In this document: positions 10,436 to 22,125 of the stretch, one piece after another
Layout: each line of letters opens with the position of its first letter
Numbering within the stretch: position 1 is the first letter of the stretch
NCBI GenBank assembly: GCA_030015575.1
Contig: JASDDO010000014.1
Span: 166,441,911-166,505,910, forward strand
DNA: 64,000 bases
DNA from: Agapanthus africanus
Lineage: Eukaryota; Streptophyta; Magnoliopsida; Asparagales; Amaryllidaceae
Direction of reading: 5' to 3'
Made by a program: the position numbers and the translations under genes
Notes under the pieces: model-generated
What the model was told of the DNA's origin: nothing
The model's database searches: none
The model's input: the letters and a program-made list of their open reading frames with translations, nothing else

Positions 10436-11494
10436 TTAGAAATTGTTTTGGGTTGGAAACGTGTTTTGAGATTGTGATTGGTTCCAAGCAAAATTAGGGT
10501 GATTCCTCCAATCCTGATTATATGTGGAAGAAAATGGATCGTTTCTAGGTCGTTGTTGGAAAGCAGAATTGATATGCTCATGACCTTGAAACAGAGAATT
10601 TAGTGGACATTCTTCCGTCAAATGAGAAGGATCAGAACAACATCCACATACAGTTTTGGAGAGTGACATTTGATTTAGGGCGGCGGCTAAAAATTTGTTT
10701 TCCATAGTCTCGAGTTTCTTTTGCATAGCTGAAATGTCAGCTCTAACTCCTATGGAAACATCCGATTGGTTATTGCCACCCCTAGCCGATTGACTCACAC
10801 CCTCCCACTGTAAAGATTTTTCAGCGAAATCTTCTAAAAATTTCCAGGCTTCCCCATCATCTTTAGTCATGAAGTTGCCTTGACACATGGATTCAAGGGT
10901 CTGTTTTGTGTTAGGATTAATGCCCTCATATATGATTCTGCACAGATCCCATCTGGGGATTCCGTGATGTGGACATTGAACTAACAGATCCTTAAAGCGT
11001 TCAAGACATTTTGAGAATGTTTCATTTGGAAGCTGGGTGAATTGATTGATTTCGCTACGGACTCGAGCTATTTTATGATAGGGGTAAAATTTCTTTAGGA
11101 ATGCTTTGACGAATTCTCCCCAGTTTGAAATGGAATGTGCTGTTGTGTTATACAACCACTTCTCTGCTATATCGCACAAGGTGAATGGGAGAAGACGAAG
11201 ACGCATATCATCCATAGAAAGCTGTGAGGTACCCATCATTGCGCATACATTTTCAAATTTGGTGATAAAGACATATGCGTCTTCAGACTCGAGACCGTGG
11301 TATTTGAGTAGAAGGTTGATGTATTGGGGTTTTATTTCAAAAATGTCCCCGTTGGCTGGTGGAATGGAGAGACAGGTCGAAAGAGGACCTCGCATAGAAT
11401 AACACTTCTCTTGGAGAGAGATGCGGGGTGGATTCTGCGCACCTGCGGACGGTGGAAGAGTAGTGGTAAAGAAGTTCGATGGAGAATCGTCCAT
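10436..11494 (-). pseudogene. Athila-type Gag core (element G)
   Basis: The 352-residue frame matches the plant retrotransposon gag family that forms the virus-like particle. Key blocks are IKPQYINLLLKYHGLESEDAYVFITKFENVCA, MRLRLLPFTLCDIAEKWLYN, FVKAFLKKFYPYHKIARVRSEINQF and ETFSKCLERFKDLLVQCPHHGI. A zinc knuckle of the CxxC-x4-H-x4-C type (CGCCSDPSHLTEEC) lies near residue 285. The Met at 11494 opens the frame about 1.1 kb after the primer site. The frame stops at 10436, before the natural Gag end. The fold is largely preserved. Confidence 0.9.
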
Positions 11495-12561
11495 CGAAAT
11501 GGGTGTGGTGGTGGGTAAAGAAGAGGTAAATGTAGAATTACCGACTTCGGAACGCGGACTAAACGGGCACTAGAATCCCGTGTCCAGCCTATCTTGCACT
11601 AAAAGGGTTTAGTACAAGTGGCAGCGTTAATATAAATAGAGGAAATGAATGAAGTGGTGTTTGTTTTGAAAAAGAATACGGATTTTTGAAAAAATGATGC
11701 AAATCACAACAAATGCACAAGCAAAACCCTAAGTCTAGTGGTCACCTAGGTCAAGTCTCTAGACCGCTCCTAACCGCCAGAAGACAAATCGCAGGATCAA
11801 TCCTCCACTGCCTCTTTGTCTCTCCTGTGGCCAGGTAAGTGCCAGGTAAGTGGGAGGTTCTCTACTACGTAAGTAGTGGGCCTAATTAAGTAACCACTTG
11901 CCTTAGACACACTTGCCTTAGACACTACAAAAGAAACGCGGATAAGCAATAGATTACCCATGGCCTTCTCCTGTCCTAAGTGAGCGCGACGGTCCTTAGA
12001 GTCATGTCTAGATCTTTTTTAGTTAATGAGGGTAATGCGGATGCAAGTTTGTGATTTTCGGGGCTTAGGAAGGGTAATGAACTCCCCACCTAATCTGAAT
12101 TTGGTCTTTGCCCCTTAATTTCCGTATTAATATGCAAACAACCAAGATAAAAAACGCACAATTTTTTTATTTTTGCGGCGCTGCGAATTTTTGCAAAGAA
12201 ACATGCAGAAAATTGTTATTGGAACAGACAGAGAAGGAGATAAGAAAGTCAAGAAGTCACCTGAGAATTTTAGTGCACTGTAGCCTTTGACACGCGGCGG
12301 ATCCGCCGCGGATGCTCCTTAATGCCGCGGAAACGCGGTCGTCTTGTGTGATCAGAGTACAAAATTCTCAGAAACTGTTCCTGTTCACTTCCTTAGCTCC
12401 TTGGAATATTCAAAATATTTTTCCTCAAGCTCCACATATTCCAGATTTCCTCGCAACAAATCACAATGAATCTTTTAGTGTTTGCGCGAATTTAGATCTA
12501 AAATTTTTGATAGAATAAATTTTTCAACTCAAATTTCAAAAACGAACAAATTAGCACACTA
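11495..12561 (-). other. 5' leader of element G
   Basis: Non-coding leader between primer site and gag Met. It carries a 16-bp palindrome GCGGCGGATCCGCCGC at 12294-12309 and a weaker partner (GCCGCGGAAACGCGG) near 12323, the same type of pair as in the LTR. No RNA gene is seen. Confidence 0.65.
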
Positions 12562-12579
12562 TCCCTGGCAACGGCGCCA
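12562..12579 (-). other. Primer binding site of element G
   Basis: On the minus strand TGGCGCCGTTGCCAGGGA starts two bases after the LTR end. It differs by one base from the TGGCGCCGTTGCCGGGGA site widely used by Athila-type elements and usually assigned to tRNA-Asp. Confidence 0.88.
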
Positions 12580-12581
12580 TT

Positions 12582-14342
12582 TGATTGAATGATTCTCGGT
12601 GTGTAGGTAGAAAATGTATAGAAATCACAACCAAAGAAATTTTTGACCGCAATCAATAACGGTGTCGATTGTAGCACGTTAGCGAGTGCGGATCGTCCAC
12701 AGGGAAAGTGAGATCCGTTCGAATTCGAATTAGATGAATTGAAAATTAAAGAAAAGAGAAAAGACAATTCAATTTAAGATTAAAAGTGAATTCAAGAATT
12801 ATCTACATCTAAATCTAATTAACAAGAAAACATTAAAATCAAGAATCAAGAATTGATGATATCCAATCCAATAATCAAGAATCGAAGTGAGACTCGTAGG
12901 AATCGATCGAATCTATAGACGTGATGAAAACTATTGATTACGTATTCTTATCTATTGATGATTTGATACTAGATCGATGATGATCAACGAGAATTAGGGA
13001 TTTCTTGCGGAAACTAGGGTTTCATCATCTATCCCTTGTCCTTTCGTTGATTTCATTCACATTATAGCCTCTAGTAAATTCAAGAATCGATCATGGATCC
13101 CTAATTAAGAGCGAACACAATCAAGAAAGTATCGCTCGAAACTAGGTCGTCGATTCTTCAATTTACTAAGGTTTACAAAAATTATAGGATTTAAGAATCG
13201 TTTCAAGATTTGTAACATCATCATCTATTAATTCTCTCGACTCCTTCACGAGAGGAGTTTTACTCAAACATCATAACAAGAAACACAATCAAGAATTGAG
13301 ATCGAACCATGATGCAAGAATGTAAAGAAAGCAAGATAAAAGAATTTCACCTTTTATTTATCAACAATTTCATTACAATTCTCTCAAGAACTACAATGAC
13401 GAAAGAACTCGATCGTCGATTTGGCTTCGCTCGTCTTCGTGAGTCGCGGATCATCTTGGATCACTTGCTCAAATGAAGATCGGCTTCACTCCTAAAAGGT
13501 TGAAGGCTTCTTGCTTGAATTGTACTCGGGGATCTTGAATTTTGGCTTAGTGATTGGATTAGGGTTAGGGTTTGGAGGTACAAGTTGTGTCACTCAACTT
13601 GTGGGAAGAGATGAAGGAATCAACAACCCAAAACCCTAGATCTGGGTTTCTTTTTATAAGCATCTCAACCTTAAATCTAGAATTCAAATTTCAAATTTCC
13701 CTCCAAAAGTTTGTTAGAGAGAGGCTTCTAGAAGAGGTTAGTTGGAGGGAATATTCTAGAATAAGGTATATTCTAGGTTGAGTTTGTTAGGCCGAGCCTT
13801 CTGGATGAAGCCACGTGGACATCTGGAGTCTTCTAGAAGCTTGGGCAGTTACAGGAGCCACGTGGAAGAATTATACTGCGCTGACGTCATGATGGCGCCG
13901 CAGATCCGCGACGGGAATGGGCCTTTGGCCGCGGATCCGCGGCACAATGGAGGCCTTGGTGTCTGGAAATTCTGGGCTGCTATTGGGCTGACTTTGTGGC
14001 CTTTGTCAAATGTGTGGAATCTTTTTATATTTTCTCTTTCACTGCCAGATCACAAGTCTTGGACTTGGCGTATTTTTAACAGCACTTTTGACAATTTCGG
14101 CTCTTTTCCTGGAATTTCCTGCACAGATTCTCGAGACAAGTGTTGCGCTATACAAAGATTATGCGATGCAATGATAAACACTCAATTTCCCTCGAAAATG
14201 TCGGTTTTAGTATACAACACAAGTTATTTGTTATTTTACAGTCAATTTGCTAATATGTGCTATATTAATACCGAACACCTCTAGATGAGTGCAAATGGTA
14301 GGGAAATTGACGTGTTAAAAATGCAATATTTTCGACTGATCA
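12582..14342 (-). repeat. 5' LTR of element G
   Basis: 1761 bp, same length as 5430-7190, flanked on the right by CCTGC at 14343-14347. Its first bases on the element strand (TGA) supply the stop codon that truncates B's protease frame. Promoter features mirror those of the other LTR. Confidence 0.93.
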
Positions 14343-16340
14343 CCTGCCGAGCAAAGCATTGTAACATGTCTTAGCATCAATGATGTGAAACATGATGTCC
14401 GTGACAAGCAACCCAAAGCGTAACGTCAGTATCACAGACCCGAGCGTCCGTGATGACTGGGAGTCAAACCCGGAGATGGTGATTTTATCACGAGCGAGGT
14501 GCTGAATGCTCATGCAGATTTCCTTCAATACTCTTACATTAAGGAGATTGACGGAGGACCCATTGTCAACCAGGATCTTGCCTATCTTAATATCATGACA
14601 GTATTCGGAGACATAAAGGGGACGGTTAAGCTTGCACATCCCGAGGAGGAGATCTTCATCTCTGAAGGTGATAGCGGCTGTGTGCACTTCTTCCAACTCG
14701 TCCTTCATTTTTTCTTCGGCGAGGAAAGTCTGGAACTGTTCGGGCTTTTGTAACGCCTTGATCAGAGAATCTCTTGCTTCTTTTGATAACAAGAGGGCAT
14801 CGAGAATGCTCAGCTGTGAGGGGATCTTTCTCAAGTGTGCCAGAACGTTGTAATCCACCTTGTTTTTCTTTGGCGGGTCCTTGGCTGTCTGCTCTTTGAC
14901 GACTTGATCATCAAGGGTGATATCCTCAGGGACCTTTTCTTTCCCCTTATCTTTTCTATTCGACCCACTGTTTGCGGGCCCGAGATTCTTTTCGGGCAGC
15001 GTACGATTGCGCAGCTGAATATTTTCACAGGTCTTCGGTTCTTCCTCTTTTCCTGAGGTGGCTTCTTTGAAGAGAAGGCCGAGAGTCATTTCTTCGTCGA
15101 AGTCACTCCCGAAAGTGAGGACTTGCGATTCCCCATAGTCAACCATATGGCAGTTGCCGGCAGTTCTTTTGTGCTCATTTGTCGTGCTTTTCCGCTGTCG
15201 ATGAGCTTCACGCTTCATCCTTTTGAAGTGTTGCCTGTGAGCGACATATCCCTGCCACCAGTTTTTAAAGTCTATGCACTCTTCAGTAGGGTGCGCAATC
15301 CTTCGATGATATAGACAGTAATTAGGATGTATATCTGCTTCATCAGGAGTGTTTTCATCAGAGGGTGGCAGCTTCATTCCCATCGATATGGCTTTGGCGA
15401 ACCTTTTTCTCGTCTTGAACCTGCTTTTATTTGCAGCGGATGTACTTTGATCTGGTGGGAACGTTTTAACCTTTTCGTCCAATCGTCGGCGTTTGGCCTT
15501 CTCTAATATGGCCATATCGTGCTCTCGATCAGCTTTACTTTTCAAAAGAGCTTCATTTAGGAACACATCAATCATTTCGTCTGATGGCCCTATAAGTTCC
15601 GGCTCAGGATCTGCCCCCAGTTTCTCCGCGTCAGGAGCTCCTTCATCGTCTATTAATGAGTGAAAGATGACATGGCAGCTTGCCTCATAATCTTCAGACT
15701 CATCCGACGAGTCTTCTCCATCGTCATCATCTCCGTCCTCAAGGACGTGGCCGAGAAATTCCTGAAGTGTGACTGGAGTTCGTGCCTTCTGGTTATATTC
15801 TTCCAGCGCATCAATCTGTTTTTGCAGGTCCGTGCACTTGTCACCAGGCTTCACGGGCTTTTTGGTCTTCTTCTTCTTCTTCGAAGACTTTGATGGCTGG
15901 GTACGAGCGTTTTGACTATCCCCACCGATTTTTGGAGTCGAGCGCGGTTTCAGCATTCCCTCGATGATCTCGGGTTCCAGTGGATTCTTCCACCTGACTG
16001 CCGGGCATATTTGGAGATCCTTCAACATTCTTTTAGTCTTGGCTGAAAGGACGACCTCCCATGGAGCTTCTTCTACGAAAGAACATGATGCCCCCGGTGT
16101 GTCCGTCTTTTTGAAAGCGTGCGGCTGCGGCAAGCTTACTTTCCAATTCTCGGACAGTGCAAACTTGCCCTGTTGGTATTGGTCTTCGATCCAGCCTTTA
16201 TAGATGAAGCAATCTTCAATCGGGTGGCCTATCGTTTGGTGATAGGGGCAATAATTGGGATTATTAGCCTCACCGGGTTGCAATGGGCGTTTTGGACTCG
16301 GCAAATTAATGAGCCTGTTGCGCACCGCTAACTCGAACAA
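14343..16340 (-). pseudogene. Gag-distal region and aspartic protease (element B), cut by G
   Basis: Long frame on the minus strand. Two CxxH-x4-H-x4-C modules (NYCPYHQTIGHPIEDC near 16207-16252 and NYCLYHRRIAHPTEEC near 15278-15320) are separated by acidic and Lys-rich linkers. The protease follows, with active site LVDNGSSVNLLNV (plus strand about 14561-14575) and the end block YNALLGR. DNGSS replaces DTGSS, as in many plant Ty3/gypsy proteases. The frame ends exactly at G's LTR and resumes at 5424. The Met at 16340 is internal; the upstream gag frame ends at 16398. Confidence 0.87.
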
Positions 16341-16397
16341 TCTCCTCGTTTTGTCCCGGGGAAACGAATAAGGGCACTTTATTTTCTCATTATAGAA

Positions 16398-18653
16398 TCA
16401 CCGTCTCTCGTCTAGGCGATCAGTTAATTTTGGACCACTGGGCTGCTGTTGAGCATTGGCGACGAAGGTCGCTTTCCCTTTCCCATTTTCATTTCGCGGC
16501 TCCGGCTTCGAAGAGGAAGGCCTGTGACCCATCTGGTCTATTTGGGCCAGCTTATCAATCAAGGACTGGAAAGTGGTCAGCTTGAAGAACATCATAAATT
16601 GGGAGATGGTCGCTTGAGGGTCAAGAGTGCCCACAAACATGCCCACTGCAGGCGCTTCTTCGATGCGCTGCTCGCATTTCGACCATAAATTCCGCCATCG
16701 TATCACGTACTGGACCCAAGTTTCTCCCGGCTTCACCCTGGCATTGATCAATGCTGTGATCGGGGTGCGTTCACTAGCACTCGCGAAACGCTGGGTGAAT
16801 AGCAGCTCCATCTCTGCAAAAGTTTTGACGGAGTCATTGGGAAGCTCCGAATACCACTCAAACGCCGTTTCCGACAAGCTACCAACAAACTGGCGAAGTA
16901 GCAGTTTATCGTCACCTCCAGTGTTGCCGCATAGAGCCCTGAACTGAGCGACATGCTGGTGGGAATTGCCCGTCCTTTTATATAAATGGAATTTAGGGAT
17001 CGTATATCCCGGCGGGTACCTTATTTGGCCATACCAGCCTGGATAGGGTCGTCCAGTCTTAACGATCTGCCCGGCCGTTTCGCTCGCATGATGAGCTCGT
17101 ATTTGCTGAGCAATGTAATCATCCAGAGCAGCCTTAGAGATGGTCTCCTCCTTGGCTGCTGAAAGAGCCGGAGGAGGGTTCGATGTCTCCCCTATGTCTT
17201 CTTCAATGATAATCGGGGGGTCTTCAGCTGGAGGTTCCGACTGTAACATCATCCCAGCCATGTCTTGAAACAAAAGAGCCATTTGTTTTATGTTCGCCGT
17301 CTGTTCCGCAGCCTCTTTTTCTTTCCTCTCAAGCATTCTTCGGAGGAATTCAGCATCAGTTTCTTGTTCCTGATGCTGCTCTGAGGTCTCTGGATTGTCT
17401 TTCGGCCCAGTGAGTGCAGCAATTGCAGTCAGCATCTCCTGAAGTTTTTGCTGCTGTTGCTCCTGAGCCTTTGTTATCGATCGGGTAAGCGGTCGATGAC
17501 CCGTAGAAGCACGGCTTTCCTCTTTTTCGGAAGCCATATAAATGGTATGTGTTACCATGCCCTCAGACTTGAGGCATTTAGATTCAGCGTCCTTGCGGTT
17601 CGCCTCGGTCATAGAGTCTTTCTCCGGCCTCCTTCTCTTGTGAGTGGTTGAAGTTGAGGGAGCCGTTGCAGCGGGCACCCAAACGGATGGCATCTTCTGC
17701 GGTACCACGGGATGGCTCTTTTCTTGCCGAGCTTTAATCTTCTTTGGCAGGCGAGAGTAATCCTGGTCAATCATCGATTCCTGGACCTGTCGCCAGACTT
17801 TGTAAATTTTGGAGGAAAGCCGCTGAGGGGGATGCTCCGGCTTCTTTTCTGTAGCATTCTCCACGGGTGGAGGAGATCTTTTCAGCACGGCAGTCGGAGA
17901 GTTTTTGCGCACCCTCCTTAGCGGTTCAAAGCTGTTCCCAGTTGGAACAGCAGCATCGATTTCCACCGTTGGAGCCGGCGGAGTTAGTTCAGAAGGAGAG
18001 TTGCCCCCAGCCTTCCTTACTCGGCACCAGTGGCGACGTCGAGCATGTCGAGCCATTGGGATTGTCTCGACTATAGGGGCGACTTTCTCATGCCCCCTGT
18101 TTTGGCGAAGGGTTGCCGCCGGCATCAGCCTCTTGAAGACCGATGTCCGTTGAGAAGCAATGTCCAATCTGTCAAAGACAGACCTCTGGGAAGGGGAAGC
18201 AGCTTTGAAGACTTCACCTGGAGCGGGAACCGGTACAGTCAGTCTTGTGAAGACCGACCCTTTAGCAGAAGAAGCCTCTCTGATGATTTCGCTTGCTTGA
18301 GCCGGGATGGCTATCCTCTTTGGGATGGCTGCTTCAGGTATTGCGGGCTTGTTGGTGTTCTGTCCTAGTCTGTTGAAAACTGAGGCATTGAATTTGGGCG
18401 ACCTGTTGAGAAGGGCCGCGGCAGTGGTAAGTCGATCAAAGAACGACTTCTTTGGAGCTTCCTGCAACGGCAGCGGGGCACTGAAGTTCATTGGTGGGAG
18501 CATGGTCCCGAAGAATAGCTCAGTGGTGGCCTGAGTCACCTGGTCCACTGGCATTGTAAAAACAGAGACCGCCTGAGGCCCATAGGTCACTCCTCCTGCG
18601 GGGAAGGAGTGAGAGTTATTGCCATTGTTGCAGCTTGTGCAGTTGAAAGCCAT
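16398..18653 (-). CDS. Tat-lineage Gag polyprotein (element B)
   Basis: A 751-residue frame, the best preserved in B. The C-terminal 250 residues are the retrotransposon gag core (YPGWYGQIRYPPGYTIPKF, FRALCGNTGGDDKLLLRQFVGSL, AFEWYSELPNDSVKTFAEMELLFTQRF, TWVQYVIRWRNLW). The N-terminal 370 residues carry five F-x-RL repeats (FFDRL, VFNRL, VFTRL, VFDRL, VFKRL) and basic Pro-rich linkers, as in other Tat/Ogre Gags. A Gln-rich coiled coil (KAQEQQQQKLQEML) lies before the core. Met 18653 lies 128 bp inside the primer site. A stop at 16398 separates it from the protease frame, so read-through or another route would be needed. Confidence 0.86.
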   Translation of the reverse strand: MAFNCTSCNNGNNSHSFPAGGVTYGPQAVSVFTMPVDQVTQATTELFFGTMLPPMNFSAPLPLQEAPKKSFFDRLTTAAALLNRSPKFNASVFNRLGQNTNKPAIPEAAIPKRIAIPAQASEIIREASSAKGSVFTRLTVPVPAPGEVFKAASPSQRSVFDRLDIASQRTSVFKRLMPAATLRQNRGHEKVAPIVETIPMARHARRRHWCRVRKAGGNSPSELTPPAPTVEIDAAVPTGNSFEPLRRVRKNSPTAVLKRSPPPVENATEKKPEHPPQRLSSKIYKVWRQVQESMIDQDYSRLPKKIKARQEKSHPVVPQKMPSVWVPAATAPSTSTTHKRRRPEKDSMTEANRKDAESKCLKSEGMVTHTIYMASEKEESRASTGHRPLTRSITKAQEQQQQKLQEMLTAIAALTGPKDNPETSEQHQEQETDAEFLRRMLERKEKEAAEQTANIKQMALLFQDMAGMMLQSEPPAEDPPIIIEEDIGETSNPPPALSAAKEETISKAALDDYIAQQIRAHHASETAGQIVKTGRPYPGWYGQIRYPPGYTIPKFHLYKRTGNSHQHVAQFRALCGNTGGDDKLLLRQFVGSLSETAFEWYSELPNDSVKTFAEMELLFTQRFASASERTPITALINARVKPGETWVQYVIRWRNLWSKCEQRIEEAPAVGMFVGTLDPQATISQFMMFFKLTTFQSLIDKLAQIDQMGHRPSSSKPEPRNENGKGKATFVANAQQQPSGPKLTDRLDERR

Positions 18654-18780
18654 TTGATCTTATATTTTCTGCACGAGAGCAAAACCAAATCTTAGTATCT
18701 CGAACCCAAGGGCAACCATATTAAACTGCGATTCACTCGTGAAACATGACACACGAAGTGTGGAGTGGAAAGAGGAAAAG
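18654..18780 (-). other. Short 5' leader of element B
   Basis: 127 bp between primer site and gag Met. Part of it (18748-18780) is repeated almost exactly at 22127-22160, where the related element A keeps a stub of leader. Confidence 0.75.
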
Positions 18781-18798
18781 GTCCCACCGGGCGTGCCA
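18781..18798 (-). other. Primer binding site of element B
   Basis: TGGCACGCCCGGTGGGAC on the minus strand, five bases from the LTR end. A close copy (two changes) lies at 22161-22178 beside the second LTR. The tRNA was not assigned. Confidence 0.75.
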
Positions 18799-19366
18799 GA
18801 ATCTGTTCCCCTCCGAAACGCAGAGACGCGACCGCGCAGGTCCGTCTTGCCTGAATTCGGGACAGATGCTAATTGGTGCTATCCGTCCACCTCTCTGAAA
18901 ATGCCAAGTTGATTTATGGCACCGTATATCGAAGGTTTAAACGGATGCGACCAATGTAGCAGACTTCGTCAGATTCCCCCTCATTGTGGGGGTTTTGATT
19001 GTGGGGACACTCTTCCCTGTAGGCGCAAGCCCCTGCAGTTAATTACGCTACCGCATCGCAGTAACCACTTTCTCCTTTTCTAGATGGTCACTTCGTGTCG
19101 TGGGTGTTTGTTTTATTTTTGGTTGCCCGTGAATTGTATACATAGACTAATTTATGTTGTCGCCCGTAGGGCGTGGATTAGTCCAAATCCGTATCTTCTT
19201 AGATTTGGGTTTGAGTTTGGATTTAAGGATACGTTAGTCTCATTTGAGACTAAGATCAACTTAAACGTTTGTTAAGGATACGTTAGTCTAATTTTAGACT
19301 AAGATCAACTTAAAGGGATCGTTTAGATCCGACAAAAGAGCATTTGGGCTCTATTGTTTAGTTTAG

Positions 19367-19747
19367 GGACATTGCGGTCGATTACCGGTTTAAGGGCATG
19401 GTGGTCCAATATTAGTTTAAGGACATCTCGGTCCAAGGTTAAGGACATCATAGTCCGTGGGTTTAAAGGGACCCACAGTCCAAGGTTAAGGACATCATAG
19501 TCCATGGGTTTAAGAACCCCACAGTCCAAGGTTAAGGACATCATAGTCCTTGGGCTTAAAGGGACCCCACAGTCTAAGGTTAAGGACATCATAGTCCGTG
19601 GGCTTAAAGGGACCCCACAGTCCGAGGTTAAGAACATCATAGTCCGTGAGTTTAAAGGGACCCCACAGTCTGTAGTTTAAAGACGTCATAGTCTATAAAG
19701 TTTAAGGACATCATAGTCCATGAGTTTAAAGACCTCATAGTCCATGG
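19367..19747. repeat. GGAC-N6-GTCC minisatellite in LTR1
   Basis: Alternating words GGACATCATAGTCC and GGACCCCACAGTCC, each a 4-bp stem with a 6-nt loop, form units of about 46 bp. Towards the right edge variants such as AGACGTCATAGTCT keep the pairing while changing the bases. Confidence 0.85.
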
Positions 19748-20204
19748 AATGATTGGTTATCGGGACCCGTCACCTCTTTGAAGACGTTGAAGGATTACAA
19801 CGACAAATATCAAAGGCGTGAAGAAATGTACACTTGAACCAATATTGATTGGGAAATCTGTAGTCCAATTTGGAACTAAGATCAATTAATTAGATTATGA
19901 GCACATAGGCTCAGTTAAATCTGAATTGAGGACTTATGACCAACTTGGGCTAAGTTCAATTAGGCTTGAAATGTTGGACTTTCGTTGGGACTGTTGAACA
20001 TTTGTCTGGGTTCAGCCCTCCATTATTTAGCAATTCTAAGCAAGGGTTTGGGGCTCTGACAACATTTTGTCTTTGGCTAAGCACTAACAATTCATCATGG
20101 CTCTGGATTTTAAGGTTCATTTGAAGGGGAAATTTGCCTCTAGAAAACTTAGCCAATTTGGGCTAAGCTTGGTTTGAAAATAGTGTTAAATACTAAAGCA
20201 TATT

Positions 20205-20720
20205 TGGCGATCACGTGTTCCCACGTGATGTACTTAAAACAGTGTTAAACACTGAAGGAATAAAGTGCTTAAAATAGTGTTAAACACTAGGGACAAAACA
20301 CTTAAAGTAGTGTTAAACACTAAGACTGAAGCGCTCACGTGGGGTCTCGCGAGGCGCCTGAGGATTGGTCCTTACCTCAGTTATTTGTTTTCAGAATATA
20401 CACAGAAGTGTTAAACACTTAATCTTAACGGCCATCACATGTGGGCACGTGATGGATACCCAGGCATCGATTATTAAAGTGTTTATTAGGGGTCACATGG
20501 GGACACGTGAGGGCGCCCAAAGTTGATTCTGCCCTTGGATTTGTTCCCTTTTATTTTGAGGGTCACGTGGGAGCACGTGAGACATTGCCTCTAGGCTAAT
20601 TCCTTCTCATTTTGAGGAATCTGTTTAAGAGTCACATGGGGGCACGTGACCTAGTCTTGTTTGTTCTTTTTTTACTCATTGACGATGAGGGTCACGTGTT
20701 ACCACGTGACCAGGTTAGAT
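20205..20720. repeat. CACGTG pair tract in LTR1, first block
   Basis: Repeated pairs of CACGTG (or CACATG) separated by four bases, for example 20212-20227, with starts 10 bp apart. CACGTG is the G-box bound by plant bZIP and bHLH factors. The surrounding text also repeats AGTGTTAAACACT. Confidence 0.8.
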
Positions 20721-20764
20721 ACTTGATCTTTACGTGCATAGAGAGCTTTAAGTCTCTTGTTTTA

Positions 20765-21005
20765 AGAATTAAATTCTCTATAGGGTTAAACCCTAATTCT
20801 GTTTAGAGGAATTAAATTCCTATAAATTTGGAAGAATTAAATTCTTATGTAGGGTTAAACCCTAGTTTCATTAGGAGGAATTAAATTCCTATGTAGGGTT
20901 AAACCCTAGTTTCATTAGGAGGAATTAAATTCCTATGTAGGGTTAAACCCTAGTTTCATTGGGAGGAATTAAATTCCTATGAATTTGTGGGAATTAAATT
21001 CCTTA
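20765..21005. repeat. 44-bp tandem repeats in LTR1
   Basis: Three to four units containing GGAATTAAATTCC and AGGGTTAAACCCT, both self-complementary with a TTAA or TAAA centre. Confidence 0.8.
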
Positions 21006-21712
21006 GACTTAAATTCTCCCTCTAAGTTTTGGATCTGCATGGCAGAATCTCCCCGCTGAGAATTAAATTCTCAACTTGTGGGGAGATCTGCTTCTGCAGA
21101 TCTTCAACCAAAGGAAGAATTAAGTTCTTATTCAAAAGAGTTAAACTCTTAAATTGAGAATTAAATTCTCTTTTGTTTTATGGAACTTAGATGTCATTCC
21201 CCTTTCTCACCTAGGGTTTCTTTTCTCTTCTGAAGAAATCTTCTTTTCTCTCTTGAGAATTAAATTCTCCTCTCTTTTTTTCTCTCTATTGTTGAATCTC
21301 TCTAAAAAAGTTTCCAGGATCCCTTCTCTTCTCTTCTTGGCTCCTATTTATTAGAGAAAGAAAAGAATCAGTTTGTTAAGTCAATCTTTTATTGAAAGAT
21401 TTTGGTTGTTTTTGTAACCAATATGATCCTTTAGATCACTCGGTGAATTTTATTCACCATTGGATTTTTAATCCAAAAGATATTCTGTTTGTTATTCTTG
21501 GTGAATTTCAGGGAAATCTTTCCTTGTATAGAATCTTTATATAAATTGGTGATTTTTAATCACCATTGGATTTTTAATCCAAAGGTGCTCCACTTTACAG
21601 AGCACAATCTTTTTTTGTTTGGAAAGACCTAAGGAAATATTTTTCCAGTTAGGGTTCTTGATTCCTTCTTAATTAGAATTTAATTCTATTAGTTCAGAAG
21701 GCTTAAGAGCCT

Positions 21713-22085
21713 ATCACGTGTTGGCACGTGATCCCACTGTTGATCATTTCTGTAGAATTTAATTCTATTAATTAAGGAGCTTAGGAACCCATCACGTGTT
21801 GACACGTGACCCCCTTGATTAACATTTTAATCAGAATTTAATTCTGCTGTTTTAAAGAGCTAAGGAATCATCACGTGACCCTTGGTCACGTGTAGACACG
21901 TGATGCCTCATTGCGATCTTTCCTTGCCTTTTTGTTATGCCTTTTAATTCTTTTCAGTGAGTTTAAAGGCCTACCACGTGTGGACACGTGGCTCCACTAA
22001 TTGCTTTCTTGATTAGAATTTAATTCTATTATAACAGAGTCCCAGGAAACCATCACGTGTCAGCACGTGACCCTTGGTCACGTGA
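21713..22085. repeat. CACGTG pair tract in LTR1, second block
   Basis: Five pairs with 4-bp spacers, near 21713, 21793, 21888, 21974 and 22054-22069, alternating with the palindrome GAATTTAATTC. Confidence 0.8.
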
Positions 22086-22125
22086 TGCCCCATTGGGGTT
22101 TTTCCTGATATTTTATGAAGGAACA

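Larger units (their letters stand above)
5430..14342 (-). mobile_element. Non-autonomous Athila-like Ty3/gypsy element (G), gag-pro only
   Basis: A full-length insertion bounded by 1761-bp LTRs (5430-7190 and 12582-14342) and CCTGC target duplications. From right to left: 5' LTR, primer site 12562-12579, leader, gag, protease, long 3' non-coding region, polypurine tract at 7191-7205 and 3' LTR. There is no trace of RT, RNase H or integrase, so mobility must have depended on enzymes from a relative. Gag and protease match the Athila group, as does the primer sequence. The LTRs have equal length and differ by scattered substitutions only, so the insertion is young compared with its host element. 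Confidence 0.92.
18804..22125 (-). repeat. 5' LTR of element B (LTR1)
   Basis: 3322 bp with inverted ends TGTTCCCC...GGAACA. From left: a segment near-identical to 22184-22740, a GGAC-N6-GTCC minisatellite (19367-19747), a tract of CACGTG pairs (20212-20720), a roughly 44-bp repeat (20765-21005), hairpin-rich text (21010-21660) and more CACGTG pairs (21713-22085). No gene is supported; short frames such as 20612-20806 are incidental. Confidence 0.85.
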
